A stretch of 6,086 nt of DNA from an uncultured Bacilli bacterium (GTDB taxonomy: Bacteria; Bacillota_I; Bacilli_A; RF39; UBA660): the NCBI GenBank assembly GCA_934085635.1, contig CAKOHL010000067.1:1-6086 (forward strand). Reading direction: 5' to 3'. This document shows positions 1 to 5,643 of this stretch, in pieces (the first letter of the stretch is position 1; the number at the start of each line of letters is the position of its first letter). Position numbers and translations under genes: made by a program. The notes beneath the pieces were generated by a model. That model was not told where the DNA came from. It worked only from the letters and a program-made list of their open reading frames with translations, and ran no database searches.

Positions 1-282
1 CCTAGTGATATGGTTGATAATTTTAAGATGCATGCTGGAGATACTATGTATAATCATATTAAGACTAATATTTATGGAGATAGGGAGCAAGAGCTTCCTC
101 ACGTTAAGAGTGTTAGTATAGATGATATAACTAAAGAAACATATACTTATAAAGATAAAGAGTATGAAGCTTATAGAGTTAAAGCTAGCTGGGGTTATGT
201 AAATGATTTAGGTTATGATAAAGAGGGAGAGTTTGTTTTAATTAAAGATAATAATAAATTAAATATTGTTTTTGAAGGGTAA
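1..282 (+). CDS. 3' end of an unrecognised protein gene upstream of tilS
   Basis: The reading frame is open from the first base of the window (the three codons before the first ATG at position 10 read Pro-Ser-Asp) and ends in TAA at 280-282, so this is probably the C-terminal part of a longer protein and not a 90-residue protein starting at position 10; that cannot be settled without the upstream sequence. I do not recognise the family. The visible part is rich in Lys, Asp, Glu and Tyr, has no membrane segment or cysteine, and its last 50 residues alternate polar and aliphatic/aromatic positions (for example EAYRVKASWGYV, then EFVLIKDNNKLNIV), which suggests beta strands of a small soluble or extracytoplasmic domain. 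It ends 7 bases before tilS, so the two are probably cotranscribed; the TAA lies between the tilS ribosome-binding region and its start. Codon use matches the neighbours, giving no sign of transfer. Confidence 0.75.
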   Translation, partial: PSDMVDNFKMHAGDTMYNHIKTNIYGDREQELPHVKSVSIDDITKETYTYKDKEYEAYRVKASWGYVNDLGYDKEGEFVLIKDNNKLNIVFEG

Positions 283-289
283 GTGAGTA

Positions 290-1618
290 ATGTTGAATGA
301 GATTTATGATTTTCTAAAGAATGAATCTGGTATTAGATATAGAGATACTGTTGTTCTTGGTATTAGTGGTGGACCTGATTCTATGGCTCTTCTTAAAATG
401 ATGCTTACACTTAAGGAAGAGATGGATTTAGTTATAGTAGTGGCTCATGTTAATCATAATGTTAGAGAAGAAAGTAATGAGGAAGAGGCTTATTTAAAAA
501 ATTATTGTATGGAAGTTGGAGTTATTTTTGAGAGTATTAAAATAGACAACTGGGGAGATGATAATTTTGAGAATGAAGCTAGAACTGTTAGGTATAATTT
601 CTTTGATAAAATTGTTTCAGAGTATGATGCTAAATTTTTAATGACTGCTCATCACGGGGATGATTTGATTGAAACTATTCTTATGAGAATTGTTAGAGGC
701 TCTACTTTAAAAGGGTATAGTGGTTTTAGTAAGTTTGTTTATAAAGATAATTATACTATTTTAAGACCTTTTATTAGTACTACTAAGAGTGAACTTGTTA
801 AGTATTGTGAAGAGAATAATGTTAAGTATTTTGTTGATTATACAAATTATGAAGATGTACATACTAGAAATAGATATAGGAAATATGTTTTACCTTTTCT
901 TAAGGAGGAGGATGCTAATGTTCATTTGAAGTTTTTGAAATTCAGTGAGACTTTGCTTCTTTATAATTCTTATATTGATAGAGAGATGAATCAGGTTATT
1001 AATAAGGTTTTTAAGGATGGAAAACTTTCTATTAGTAAGTTTAATACTTTGGAGTATCTTATTAAGACTAAGATTATTTATAGTATTTTAGAGAAAATAT
1101 ATGGAGATGATTTGTTTATTGTAAGTAATACTCACGTTAATTTGATTTTTGATCTTATTAATGGGTCTAAGGTTAATAGTGTTGTTCATCTTCCTAATAA
1201 TGTTAAAGTTATAAGAGCTTATGATGAGATTAGTTTTAGTTTTGATGATGAAGAAGTAGATATGTATGAGATTGAGATTCACGACGTTGTTAATTTGCCT
1301 AATGGTAAGAATATTGTTAGGGTAAATGAGAGTGATGATACTAGTAATTTTACTATTAGACTTAATAGTGATGAAGTTGTTCTTCCTCTTTATGTTAGAA
1401 CTAGACGTGATGGAGATAAGATGCAAGTTAAGAAGATGGAAGGTAGAAAGAAAGTTAATTCTATTTTTGTAGATAATAAGATAAGTGCTAAAGATAGAGG
1501 GGTGTGGCCTGTTGTTTGTGATTCTGAAGAGAATATTGTTTGGATTCCGGGGCTTAAAAAAAGTAAATTTGATAGAGAAATAGATGAAAAGTATGATATA
1601 ATACTTAAGTATTATTAA
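290..1618 (+). CDS. tilS: tRNA(Ile)-lysidine synthetase TilS
   Basis: TilS uses ATP and lysine to convert the wobble cytidine of the CAU anticodon of minor tRNA-Ile2 to lysidine, so that the tRNA reads AUA as isoleucine; it is a cytosolic, normally essential enzyme. The 442 residues match the family length. The N-terminal PP-loop ATPase domain shows the signature SGGPDS at residues 26-31 and HVNHNVR at 53-59, followed by the AHHGDD segment and the TRNRYRKYVLP segment typical of TilS. The C-terminal TilS domain shows VRTRRDGDK at 369-377, then a basic KKMEGRKKVNSIFVD stretch and WIPGLKKS. AUA codons are used in these genes, so the enzyme has work to do. The start at 290 is the first in-frame ATG; the preceding GAAGGG (274-279) is a modest ribosome-binding site about 10 bases upstream, overlapping the end of the previous gene. 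It lies 16 bases before ftsH, but hpt, which separates the two in Bacillus subtilis, is missing. Confidence 0.97.
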   Translation: MLNEIYDFLKNESGIRYRDTVVLGISGGPDSMALLKMMLTLKEEMDLVIVVAHVNHNVREESNEEEAYLKNYCMEVGVIFESIKIDNWGDDNFENEARTVRYNFFDKIVSEYDAKFLMTAHHGDDLIETILMRIVRGSTLKGYSGFSKFVYKDNYTILRPFISTTKSELVKYCEENNVKYFVDYTNYEDVHTRNRYRKYVLPFLKEEDANVHLKFLKFSETLLLYNSYIDREMNQVINKVFKDGKLSISKFNTLEYLIKTKIIYSILEKIYGDDLFIVSNTHVNLIFDLINGSKVNSVVHLPNNVKVIRAYDEISFSFDDEEVDMYEIEIHDVVNLPNGKNIVRVNESDDTSNFTIRLNSDEVVLPLYVRTRRDGDKMQVKKMEGRKKVNSIFVDNKISAKDRGVWPVVCDSEENIVWIPGLKKSKFDREIDEKYDIILKYY

Positions 1619-1634
1619 GAAAGGAAGGAGAAAT

Positions 1635-3512
1635 ATGAAGAAAAAGAATTTATTTAAAGATATGATGCCTTATTTATTACTTTTGTTTGTTTTGAGTAGT
1701 GTTATGTATGTATTTAATATGAAGAATGTTAAGGTACATAGTTTAACTTATAATGAGTTTTTAACTAATCTTAATAATGAGAAAGTAGAGAAGGTAGAGA
1801 TTACTCCTAAAGATAAAGAGAGTGTTTATTATATTACAGGTAAGATTAAAGGTTATAAGGATAAGGAGACTTTTGAAGTTGTTGTTCCTTTTACTGATAG
1901 TGTTATTGAAAAGATTTTAGAGATAGCAAATAGTCAACAATTAGATGTTAAGACTAATAAGGATCCGGGAAGTATTAGTTGGATAACTATTATTTTAGAT
2001 TTTGTGCCTATTATTCTTATAGGTGGACTTACTGTTTATATGGTTAAGTCACTTATGGGTAATGGTAAAGGTGGTACTCTTGATTTTGGTAGAAGTAGAG
2101 CTAAACTTAATCAAGATGGTGGTAAGGTAACATTTAAAGATGTAGCTGGTCTTAATGAAGAGAAAGAGGAAGTTAAAGAACTTATTGATTTCTTAAAGAA
2201 TCCTAAGAAGTTCCAAAAGTTAGGTGCTAGAATTCCTAAGGGTGTTCTTTTAGTAGGGCCTCCAGGAACAGGTAAGACTCTTCTTGCTAAGGCAGTTGCT
2301 GGTGAAGCTAAAGTACCATTCTATTATATAAGTGGTAGTGACTTTGTTGAGTTATTTGTTGGTGTTGGTGCTAGTCGTGTTAGAGATATGTTTAAACAAG
2401 CTAAGCAAACTGCTCCTTGTCTTATATTTATTGATGAGATAGATGCAGTAGGACGTCAAAGAGGTACTGGACTTGGTGGAGGACACGACGAAAGAGAACA
2501 AACTCTTAATCAACTTTTAACTGAGATGGATGGGTTTGGCGCTAATGAAGGGATAATTATTATTGCTGCAACTAATAGACCTGATGTATTAGATCCTGCG
2601 CTTCTTCGTCCAGGTAGATTTGATAGACAAGTTACTGTTAATTTACCAGATGTTAGAGAAAGAGAAGCAATATTAGGTGTTCACGCTAAGGGTAAAGTAC
2701 TTGATGAAAGTGTTAAGTTAAAAGCTATTGCTGAGAGAACTCCTGGTTATAGTGGAGCTGACTTAGAAAATTTACTTAATGAAGCAGCACTTTTAGCTGT
2801 TAGAAGAAATAAGAATGCTATAGGTATGGATGAAATAGATGAGGCTAGCGATAGAGTTCTAATGGGACCTGCTAAAGTTAGTAGAAAGGTTACTGATTAT
2901 GAGAAAAATATCGTTGCTTATCACGAAAGTGGACACGCTGTACTTGGTATAGAATTACCAAACGGAGAAGAGGTTCATAAGATTACTATTATTCCAAGAG
3001 GAATGGCTGGAGGATATACTCAAATGCTTCCTAAGGAGGAAAGAACTTTAGTTGCTACTAAGGATGAACTTTTACAAAGAATTACTAGTTATTTAGGTGG
3101 TAGAGTAAGTGAAGAGTTATTCTGCGGAGAGATTAGCACTGGCGCTAGTGATGACTTTAAAAGAGCTACTCAAATTGCTAGAAGTATGGTTACTGAATAT
3201 GGTATGAGTGATTTAGGACCTGTTCAATTTGAACATAAGAGTGGAGAAGTTTTCTTAGGTAGAGATTATACTAATAGTTCTAAGAATTATAGTGATCAAG
3301 TTGCTTTAGAAATTGATAAAGAAATTAGAAAGATTATTGAAGAATGTTATAAACGTGCTAAAGATATTTTATCTAAGAATAAAGGATTAGTTGATATGCT
3401 TGCTAAAACATTATATGAAAAAGAAACTATTACTAAAGAAGAAATAGAAGCAGTAGTTAAGGAATATAATGATAGTAAGAAAGGTAAGAAAAAGGAAAAG
3501 ACTGAAGAGTAA
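1635..3512 (+). CDS. ftsH: ATP-dependent zinc metalloprotease FtsH
   Basis: FtsH is a hexameric membrane-anchored AAA+ protease that degrades misassembled membrane proteins and selected regulators on the cytoplasmic side. The 625 residues show the complete family layout: a first membrane segment at about 11-28, an extracytoplasmic domain to about 112, a second membrane segment at about 115-140 ending near VYMVKSL, then the AAA+ module with Walker A GPPGTGKT at 208-215, the pore-loop FVG at 241-243, Walker B IFIDEID with D267 and E268, and arginine fingers R325 and R328 in the ALLRPGRFDR segment. The protease domain has zinc motif HESGH at 430-434 (catalytic E431) and the third zinc ligand, Asp507, in GASDDF. 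The tail is lysine- and glutamate-rich, as is usual. AAGGAG at 1625-1630 is a strong ribosome-binding site 4 bases before the ATG. No key residue is missing. The last codons form the left arm of a terminator hairpin. Confidence 0.98.
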   Translation: MKKKNLFKDMMPYLLLLFVLSSVMYVFNMKNVKVHSLTYNEFLTNLNNEKVEKVEITPKDKESVYYITGKIKGYKDKETFEVVVPFTDSVIEKILEIANSQQLDVKTNKDPGSISWITIILDFVPIILIGGLTVYMVKSLMGNGKGGTLDFGRSRAKLNQDGGKVTFKDVAGLNEEKEEVKELIDFLKNPKKFQKLGARIPKGVLLVGPPGTGKTLLAKAVAGEAKVPFYYISGSDFVELFVGVGASRVRDMFKQAKQTAPCLIFIDEIDAVGRQRGTGLGGGHDEREQTLNQLLTEMDGFGANEGIIIIAATNRPDVLDPALLRPGRFDRQVTVNLPDVREREAILGVHAKGKVLDESVKLKAIAERTPGYSGADLENLLNEAALLAVRRNKNAIGMDEIDEASDRVLMGPAKVSRKVTDYEKNIVAYHESGHAVLGIELPNGEEVHKITIIPRGMAGGYTQMLPKEERTLVATKDELLQRITSYLGGRVSEELFCGEISTGASDDFKRATQIARSMVTEYGMSDLGPVQFEHKSGEVFLGRDYTNSSKNYSDQVALEIDKEIRKIIEECYKRAKDILSKNKGLVDMLAKTLYEKETITKEEIEAVVKEYNDSKKGKKKEKTEE

Positions 3513-3526
3513 TCTTTAGTTTTTTT
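3496..3526 (+). terminator. Intrinsic terminator overlapping the ftsH stop codon
   Basis: ACTGAAGA (3501-3508) pairs with TCTTTAGT (3513-3520) as an 8-bp stem with one G.U pair, closed by the tetraloop GTAA, and is followed by six T (3521-3526). An A-rich run, AAAAG at 3496-3500, precedes the stem and could pair with the T tract, the usual A-tract/T-tract form of a Rho-independent terminator. The ftsH TAA (3510-3512) lies in the loop. It would end the tilS-ftsH transcript. The stem has only two G-C pairs, so strength is uncertain. Confidence 0.65.
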
Positions 3527-3704
3527 GTTAAAGTTAAAATATTTTTATATTTCAGAGAATATAAAATTGGCAAAACTAAAATTAAGTATAGAAGATAATT
3601 ATCCAAAGTATGTAATTTCTGAAGATACTATAGATATGTCACAAGATAGGATTATTCATAAAAATATTATTGATTGGTTATTATATAGGCAGTGTATAAA
3701 TTAA
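3513..3704 (+). pseudogene. Possible small gene or decayed gene fragment in frame with ftsH
   Basis: After the ftsH TAA the same frame stays open for 63 codons, to a TAA at 3702-3704, in DNA so AT-rich that stops should be frequent. The most protein-like part begins at a TTG at 3567 (45 residues) and reads with ordinary mixed composition, including KLSIEDNYPKYV, SEDTIDMSQDR and IIDWLLYR; an internal ATG lies at 3636. Neither start has a clear ribosome-binding site (AGAGAA at 3554-3559 is the best for the TTG), and the ftsH terminator precedes both. I do not recognise a family. It may be a short gene, the remnant of a gene once between ftsH and parA, or chance. It may be only noncoding sequence, hence the low confidence. 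Confidence 0.25.
3543..3566 (+). other. Weak AT-only hairpin downstream of ftsH
   Basis: TTTTATATT (3543-3551) and AATATAAAA (3558-3566) are perfect reverse complements around a 6-base spacer; a T.G pair could extend the stem and leave a CAGA tetraloop. There is no G-C pair in the stem and no T tract after it, so it is not a convincing terminator. It could protect the 3' end of read-through RNA or be an accident of composition. Confidence 0.3.
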
Positions 3705-3710
3705 TACACT
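3691..3710. promoter_or_regulatory. 20-base near-perfect palindrome, operator-like
   Basis: AGTGTATAAATTAATACACT has 7-base arms AGTGTAT (3691-3697) and ATACACT (3704-3710) that are exact reverse complements around AAATTA; only the pair 3698/3703 breaks symmetry over all 20 bases. The length and spacing suit a site for a dimeric helix-turn-helix regulator. No T tract follows, so it is unlikely to be a terminator. It lies about 80 bases upstream of the distal parA promoter candidate and covers the last codons of the possible relic ORF. No cognate regulator is encoded in the window. Confidence 0.4.
3695..3708 (+). repeat. Direct repeat A, copy 1 (TATAAATTAATRCA)
   Basis: This 14-base segment recurs at 3765-3778 with a single A/G difference, an offset of exactly 70 bases. 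Copy 1 forms the centre and right arm of the palindrome at 3691-3710, while copy 2 is not palindromic. Shared ancestry or a shared binding site is possible; the sequence is so AT-rich that chance is a real alternative. Confidence 0.35.
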
Positions 3711-3746
3711 TATCAATTTAAATAATCATAATTTTATAATTAAAAG

Positions 3747-3762
3747 TATTTTGAAAGTTTTT
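3747..3762 (+). repeat. Direct repeat B, copy 1 (TATTTTGAAAGTTTTT)
   Basis: This 16-base sequence is repeated exactly at 3897-3912, an offset of 150 bases. Similarity extends several bases upstream (an AAAA run before each copy), so each copy can fold AAAA against TTTTT around a GAAAG-containing loop. A TTGAAA hexamer inside it resembles a -35 box, but no good -10 follows this copy at 16-18 bases. Confidence 0.5.
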
Positions 3763-3764
3763 CT

Positions 3765-3778
3765 TATAAATTAATGCA
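3765..3778 (+). repeat. Direct repeat A, copy 2 (TATAAATTAATRCA)
   Basis: This is the second copy of the 14-base repeat, with G at the variable position. It directly follows copy 1 of repeat B (3747-3762), so the two repeat families are interleaved. Confidence 0.35.
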
Positions 3779-3788
3779 AACAAAATAG

Positions 3789-3817
3789 TTGAGTAAAAAA
3801 ATAATTGTGAATATAAT
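3789..3817 (+). promoter_or_regulatory. Candidate distal sigma-A promoter of parA
   Basis: TTGAGT (3789-3794) and a perfect TATAAT (3812-3817) are separated by 17 bases, the optimal spacing for the housekeeping sigma factor. Transcription would start near 3824 and give a leader of about 148 bases before the parA ATG, including the hairpin at 3882-3921. The -10 box lies in a 14-base perfect palindrome, AATATAATTATATT (3810-3823). In DNA this AT-rich, chance promoter matches are common. Confidence 0.5.
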
Positions 3818-3881
3818 TATATTGATTTAATTTTTAATTTTTGTAATTATGTTAAAAAGTGATGTCTAAACTATTATTAAC

Positions 3882-3921
3882 GAGATTATTAAAAATTATT
3901 TTGAAAGTTTTTAATATTCTC
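3882..3921 (+). terminator. Long hairpin in the parA leader, possible weak terminator or attenuator
   Basis: The left arm GAGATTATTAAAAA (3882-3895) pairs with the right arm TTTTTAATATTCTC (3908-3921) in 13 of 14 positions, the exception being T/T at 3886/3917. A T.G and a T-A pair can extend it inward to a loop of 8 bases. TTTT (3922-3925) follows directly. The stem has two G-C pairs, at its base, so it is weak as a terminator. It would stop or slow RNA from the distal promoter or read-through from ftsH while leaving the proximal promoter free to drive parA. Confidence 0.4.
3897..3912 (+). repeat. Direct repeat B, copy 2 (TATTTTGAAAGTTTTT)
   Basis: This is the exact second copy of the 16-base repeat. 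It forms the loop and part of the right arm of the long hairpin at 3882-3921 in the parA leader. Its TTGAAA at 3901-3906 followed after 17 bases by TTAAGT is at best a weak promoter. Confidence 0.5.
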
Positions 3922-3950
3922 TTTTAAGTTAGTATTTTTTGTGTTAAAAT
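3922..3950 (+). promoter_or_regulatory. Candidate proximal parA promoter with extended -10
   Basis: TGTTAAAAT at 3942-3950 fits the extended -10 form TGn-TAnnnT, with TAAAAT at 3945-3950. The -35 region is poor (TTTTAA at 3922-3927 with 17 bases spacing), which an extended -10 can tolerate. The transcript would begin near 3957, about 15 bases before the parA ATG, with the ribosome-binding GAGG at 3961-3964. This would give a short, hairpin-free leader. Confidence 0.45.
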
Positions 3951-3971
3951 TATTTATAGCGAGGTAGTATT

Positions 3972-4796
3972 ATGGGAAAGGTTATATCACTTGTAAATCA
4001 AAAAGGTGGGGTAGGCAAAACAACAACAAGTATTAATTTATCTAGTGCTTTAGGGCATTTAGGTAAAAAAGTTTTATTAATAGATTTAGACCCACAAAGT
4101 AATAGTACTACTGGGCTTGGTATTAATAAATCTGATATTAGTAAGAGTGTCTATGATGTTATTACTCATGGGTGTGATATTAAAGATGCTATTATTAAGA
4201 CAAAATTTAAAAATTTAAGTATTATTCCATCAATGATTTATTTGAGTGGAGCAGAGATTGAACTTATTCAAAATGCTAGTAAAGAAAGTGACTTTATTAT
4301 TGGTGATCAACTTAAGTTACAGATAGATACTATTAAAGATAGATATGATTTTATTTTAATAGATTGTCCTCCTGCACTTGGCGTTCTTACTACTAATGCA
4401 CTTGCTGCTAGTGATAGTGTACTTATACCTGTTCAATGTGAGTATTATTCTCTTGAAGGGGTTACACAACTTTTGAATACTATTTTACTTACACAGAGTA
4501 AGATTAATCCACACTTAGATATAGAGGGTGTTTTACTTACTATGTTAGATGGAAGAACTTTAGTTGGACTTGAAGTAGTAGAGGATGTTAGAAAATTCTT
4601 TAAAGAAAAAGTATTTAATACTATTATTCCGAGATTAGTTAGACTTGTTGAAGCACCTAGTCACGGAAAACCTATACTTGAGTATGATCCTAAATGTAGG
4701 GGAGCACTTGCGTATATTAATTTAGCAAAGGAAGTGATTGATAGAAATGGAAACCAAGAGGAAAGCGCTAGGGAAGGGGCTAGAGCAACTGTTTAG
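3972..4796 (+). CDS. parA: Chromosome-partitioning ATPase ParA (Soj)
   Basis: ParA/Soj is a deviant-Walker ATPase that dimerises on ATP, binds DNA nonspecifically and is stimulated by ParB; in Firmicutes it also influences DnaA and origin firing. The deviant Walker A box KGGVGKTT lies at residues 11-18, with signature lysine K11 and P-loop lysine K16; the switch-like DLDPQSN follows at 38-44 (D40), and Walker B is FILIDCPP at 127-134 (D131). No N-terminal helix-turn-helix is present, so it is the short chromosomal type. The 274 residues exceed the roughly 253 of Bacillus subtilis Soj because a 15-residue tail after VIDRN runs into parB in another frame. GAGG (3961-3964) is 7 bases before the ATG, and the KVISLVNQ start matches the family beginning. 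The stop is TAG. Codon use is ordinary for the window except in the overlap. It is the first gene after the AT-rich gap and probably leads the right-hand operon. Confidence 0.96.
   Translation: MGKVISLVNQKGGVGKTTTSINLSSALGHLGKKVLLIDLDPQSNSTTGLGINKSDISKSVYDVITHGCDIKDAIIKTKFKNLSIIPSMIYLSGAEIELIQNASKESDFIIGDQLKLQIDTIKDRYDFILIDCPPALGVLTTNALAASDSVLIPVQCEYYSLEGVTQLLNTILLTQSKINPHLDIEGVLLTMLDGRTLVGLEVVEDVRKFFKEKVFNTIIPRLVRLVEAPSHGKPILEYDPKCRGALAYINLAKEVIDRNGNQEESAREGARATV
4728..4734 (+). promoter_or_regulatory. Ribosome-binding site bearing on the parB start
   Basis: AAGGAAG inside the end of parA is the only purine-rich site near the parB start. It is 3 bases before a TTG at 4738 and 12 before the ATG at 4747 (counting from the last G), so spacing does not choose cleanly: the TTG is rather close, the ATG rather far. 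I prefer ATG because the family usually begins only a few residues before LGKGL. Confidence 0.4.
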
Positions 4797-5634
4797 TGGT
4801 GAAACATTTAATTTAGATGAGTTTGAAAAAAATGTGGTTGAATCAACTAGTAAAGATGAAGTTAAACATATTAGATTAGATGAGCTTAGAAGTAATCCTT
4901 ATCAACCTAGAAAAGTTTTTGATGAAGAAAAACTTAATGAACTTGCTCATAGTATTAAAGAGTTTGGTATTTTTCAGCCAATTATTGTTAAGAAGAGTAT
5001 TAAGGGTTATGAAATTGTTGCTGGTGAAAGAAGAAGTATTGCAGCTAGACGTGCTGGTTTAGTAGAAGTTCCTGCAATAATTAAGGATTTTACTGATGAT
5101 GAAATGATGAGTATTGCACTTCTTGAAAATATACAAAGAGAGAATCTTAATATTATAGAAGAAGCTAATGCTTATAAAAAGATGATTGATGTTATGGGAC
5201 TTACTCAAGAAGAACTTGCTAATAAAGTAGGTAAGAGTAGAAGTCATATTACTAATATATTAGGTATTTTAAAACTTCCTAAGAAAGTACAAGATATGGT
5301 TCTTAATAATAAGATAAGTATGGGACACGCTAGGAGTTTAAGTAAACTTGATGATGAAATGCAAATATTTGAAATGACAGATAGAATTATAAATGAGAAT
5401 TTATCTGTTAGAGATGTAGAAAATATTATTAGTAATGAAGGATATGAAAAGAAAAATAAAATAAAGAAACCTATTATTAAAGATGCTAGACATATGGAGA
5501 TTCAAGGTATTATGAGAGAGAAGATTGGTACTTTGGTTAAAGTTAATAATAGAAATGTTGTTATTCCTTTTGATAGTGATAAAGATTTAGAAAGAATTCT
5601 TGAGATACTTAATATTGATATTGATTTAGATTAG
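4747..5634 (+). CDS. parB: Chromosome-partitioning protein ParB (Spo0J), CTP-dependent DNA clamp
   Basis: ParB binds parS sites, spreads as a CTP-loaded sliding clamp and stimulates ParA. From ATG 4747 it has 295 residues; a TTG at 4738 would add three. The ParA-activating motif KALGKGLEQLF is at the N-terminus. The ParB/Srx-fold domain follows, with NPYQPRK, the nucleotide-binding GERRSIAARR at 93-102 and ENIQREN at 127-133. The helix-turn-helix segment LTQEEL...KSRSHI spans 152-178 and ends in KLP, then SMGHARSL at 191-198. The C-terminal dimerisation domain ends in DLERILEILNI. The only departure is in GERRxR: the usual third arginine (R82 in Bacillus subtilis Spo0J) is Ile98. It overlaps parA by 50 bases and is followed after 9 bases by the DUF951 gene. 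No HTH residue is obviously lost. The dedicated nucleoid-occlusion paralogue Noc is less likely, since the gene follows parA and carries the LGKGL motif. Confidence 0.95.
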   Translation: METKRKALGKGLEQLFSGETFNLDEFEKNVVESTSKDEVKHIRLDELRSNPYQPRKVFDEEKLNELAHSIKEFGIFQPIIVKKSIKGYEIVAGERRSIAARRAGLVEVPAIIKDFTDDEMMSIALLENIQRENLNIIEEANAYKKMIDVMGLTQEELANKVGKSRSHITNILGILKLPKKVQDMVLNNKISMGHARSLSKLDDEMQIFEMTDRIINENLSVRDVENIISNEGYEKKNKIKKPIIKDARHMEIQGIMREKIGTLVKVNNRNVVIPFDSDKDLERILEILNIDIDLD

Positions 5635-5643
5635 GAGTTACAT

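Larger units (their letters stand above)
3513..3971. other. 459-base AT-rich gap between ftsH and parA
   Basis: Hand counting gives about 79 G+C in 459 bases, near 17%, well below the genes on either side. It contains, in order: the distal half of the ftsH terminator, a weak all-AT hairpin (3543-3566), an open stretch that may be a gene relic (to 3704), a palindrome (3691-3710), two families of short direct repeats, and the candidate promoters and leader hairpin of parA. I see no tRNA, no parS-like sequence (no CACGTG core anywhere in the window), no CRISPR or insertion sequence ends, and no cluster of DnaA boxes. Confidence 0.8.

Noticed and set aside
1088..1426. 112-codon open frame on the minus strand within tilS
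   Set aside because: Low-complexity Ile/Asn/Lys-rich shadow of a well-supported gene, with no family resemblance and no ribosome-binding site.
3599..3699. DnaA-box-like words TTATCCAAA (3599-3607) and, on the minus strand, TTATACACT (3691-3699), suggesting an origin
   Set aside because: Each differs by one base from the usual box, only two are seen, there is no cluster and dnaA is absent; in DNA this AT-rich they are expected by chance.
3810..3823. 14-base perfect palindrome AATATAATTATATT as an operator or divergent promoter
   Set aside because: It consists only of A and T and includes the -10 box. The mirrored TATAAT on the minus strand has no matching -35 at 16-18 bases, so a second promoter is not supported.
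4880..5062. 60-codon + strand frame inside parB
   Set aside because: Leucine/valine-rich shadow of the parB frame; ParB motifs run through the same bases.
5059..5247. 62-codon minus-strand frame inside parB
   Set aside because: Shadow of the parB helix-turn-helix region, with no sign of its own start or conservation.
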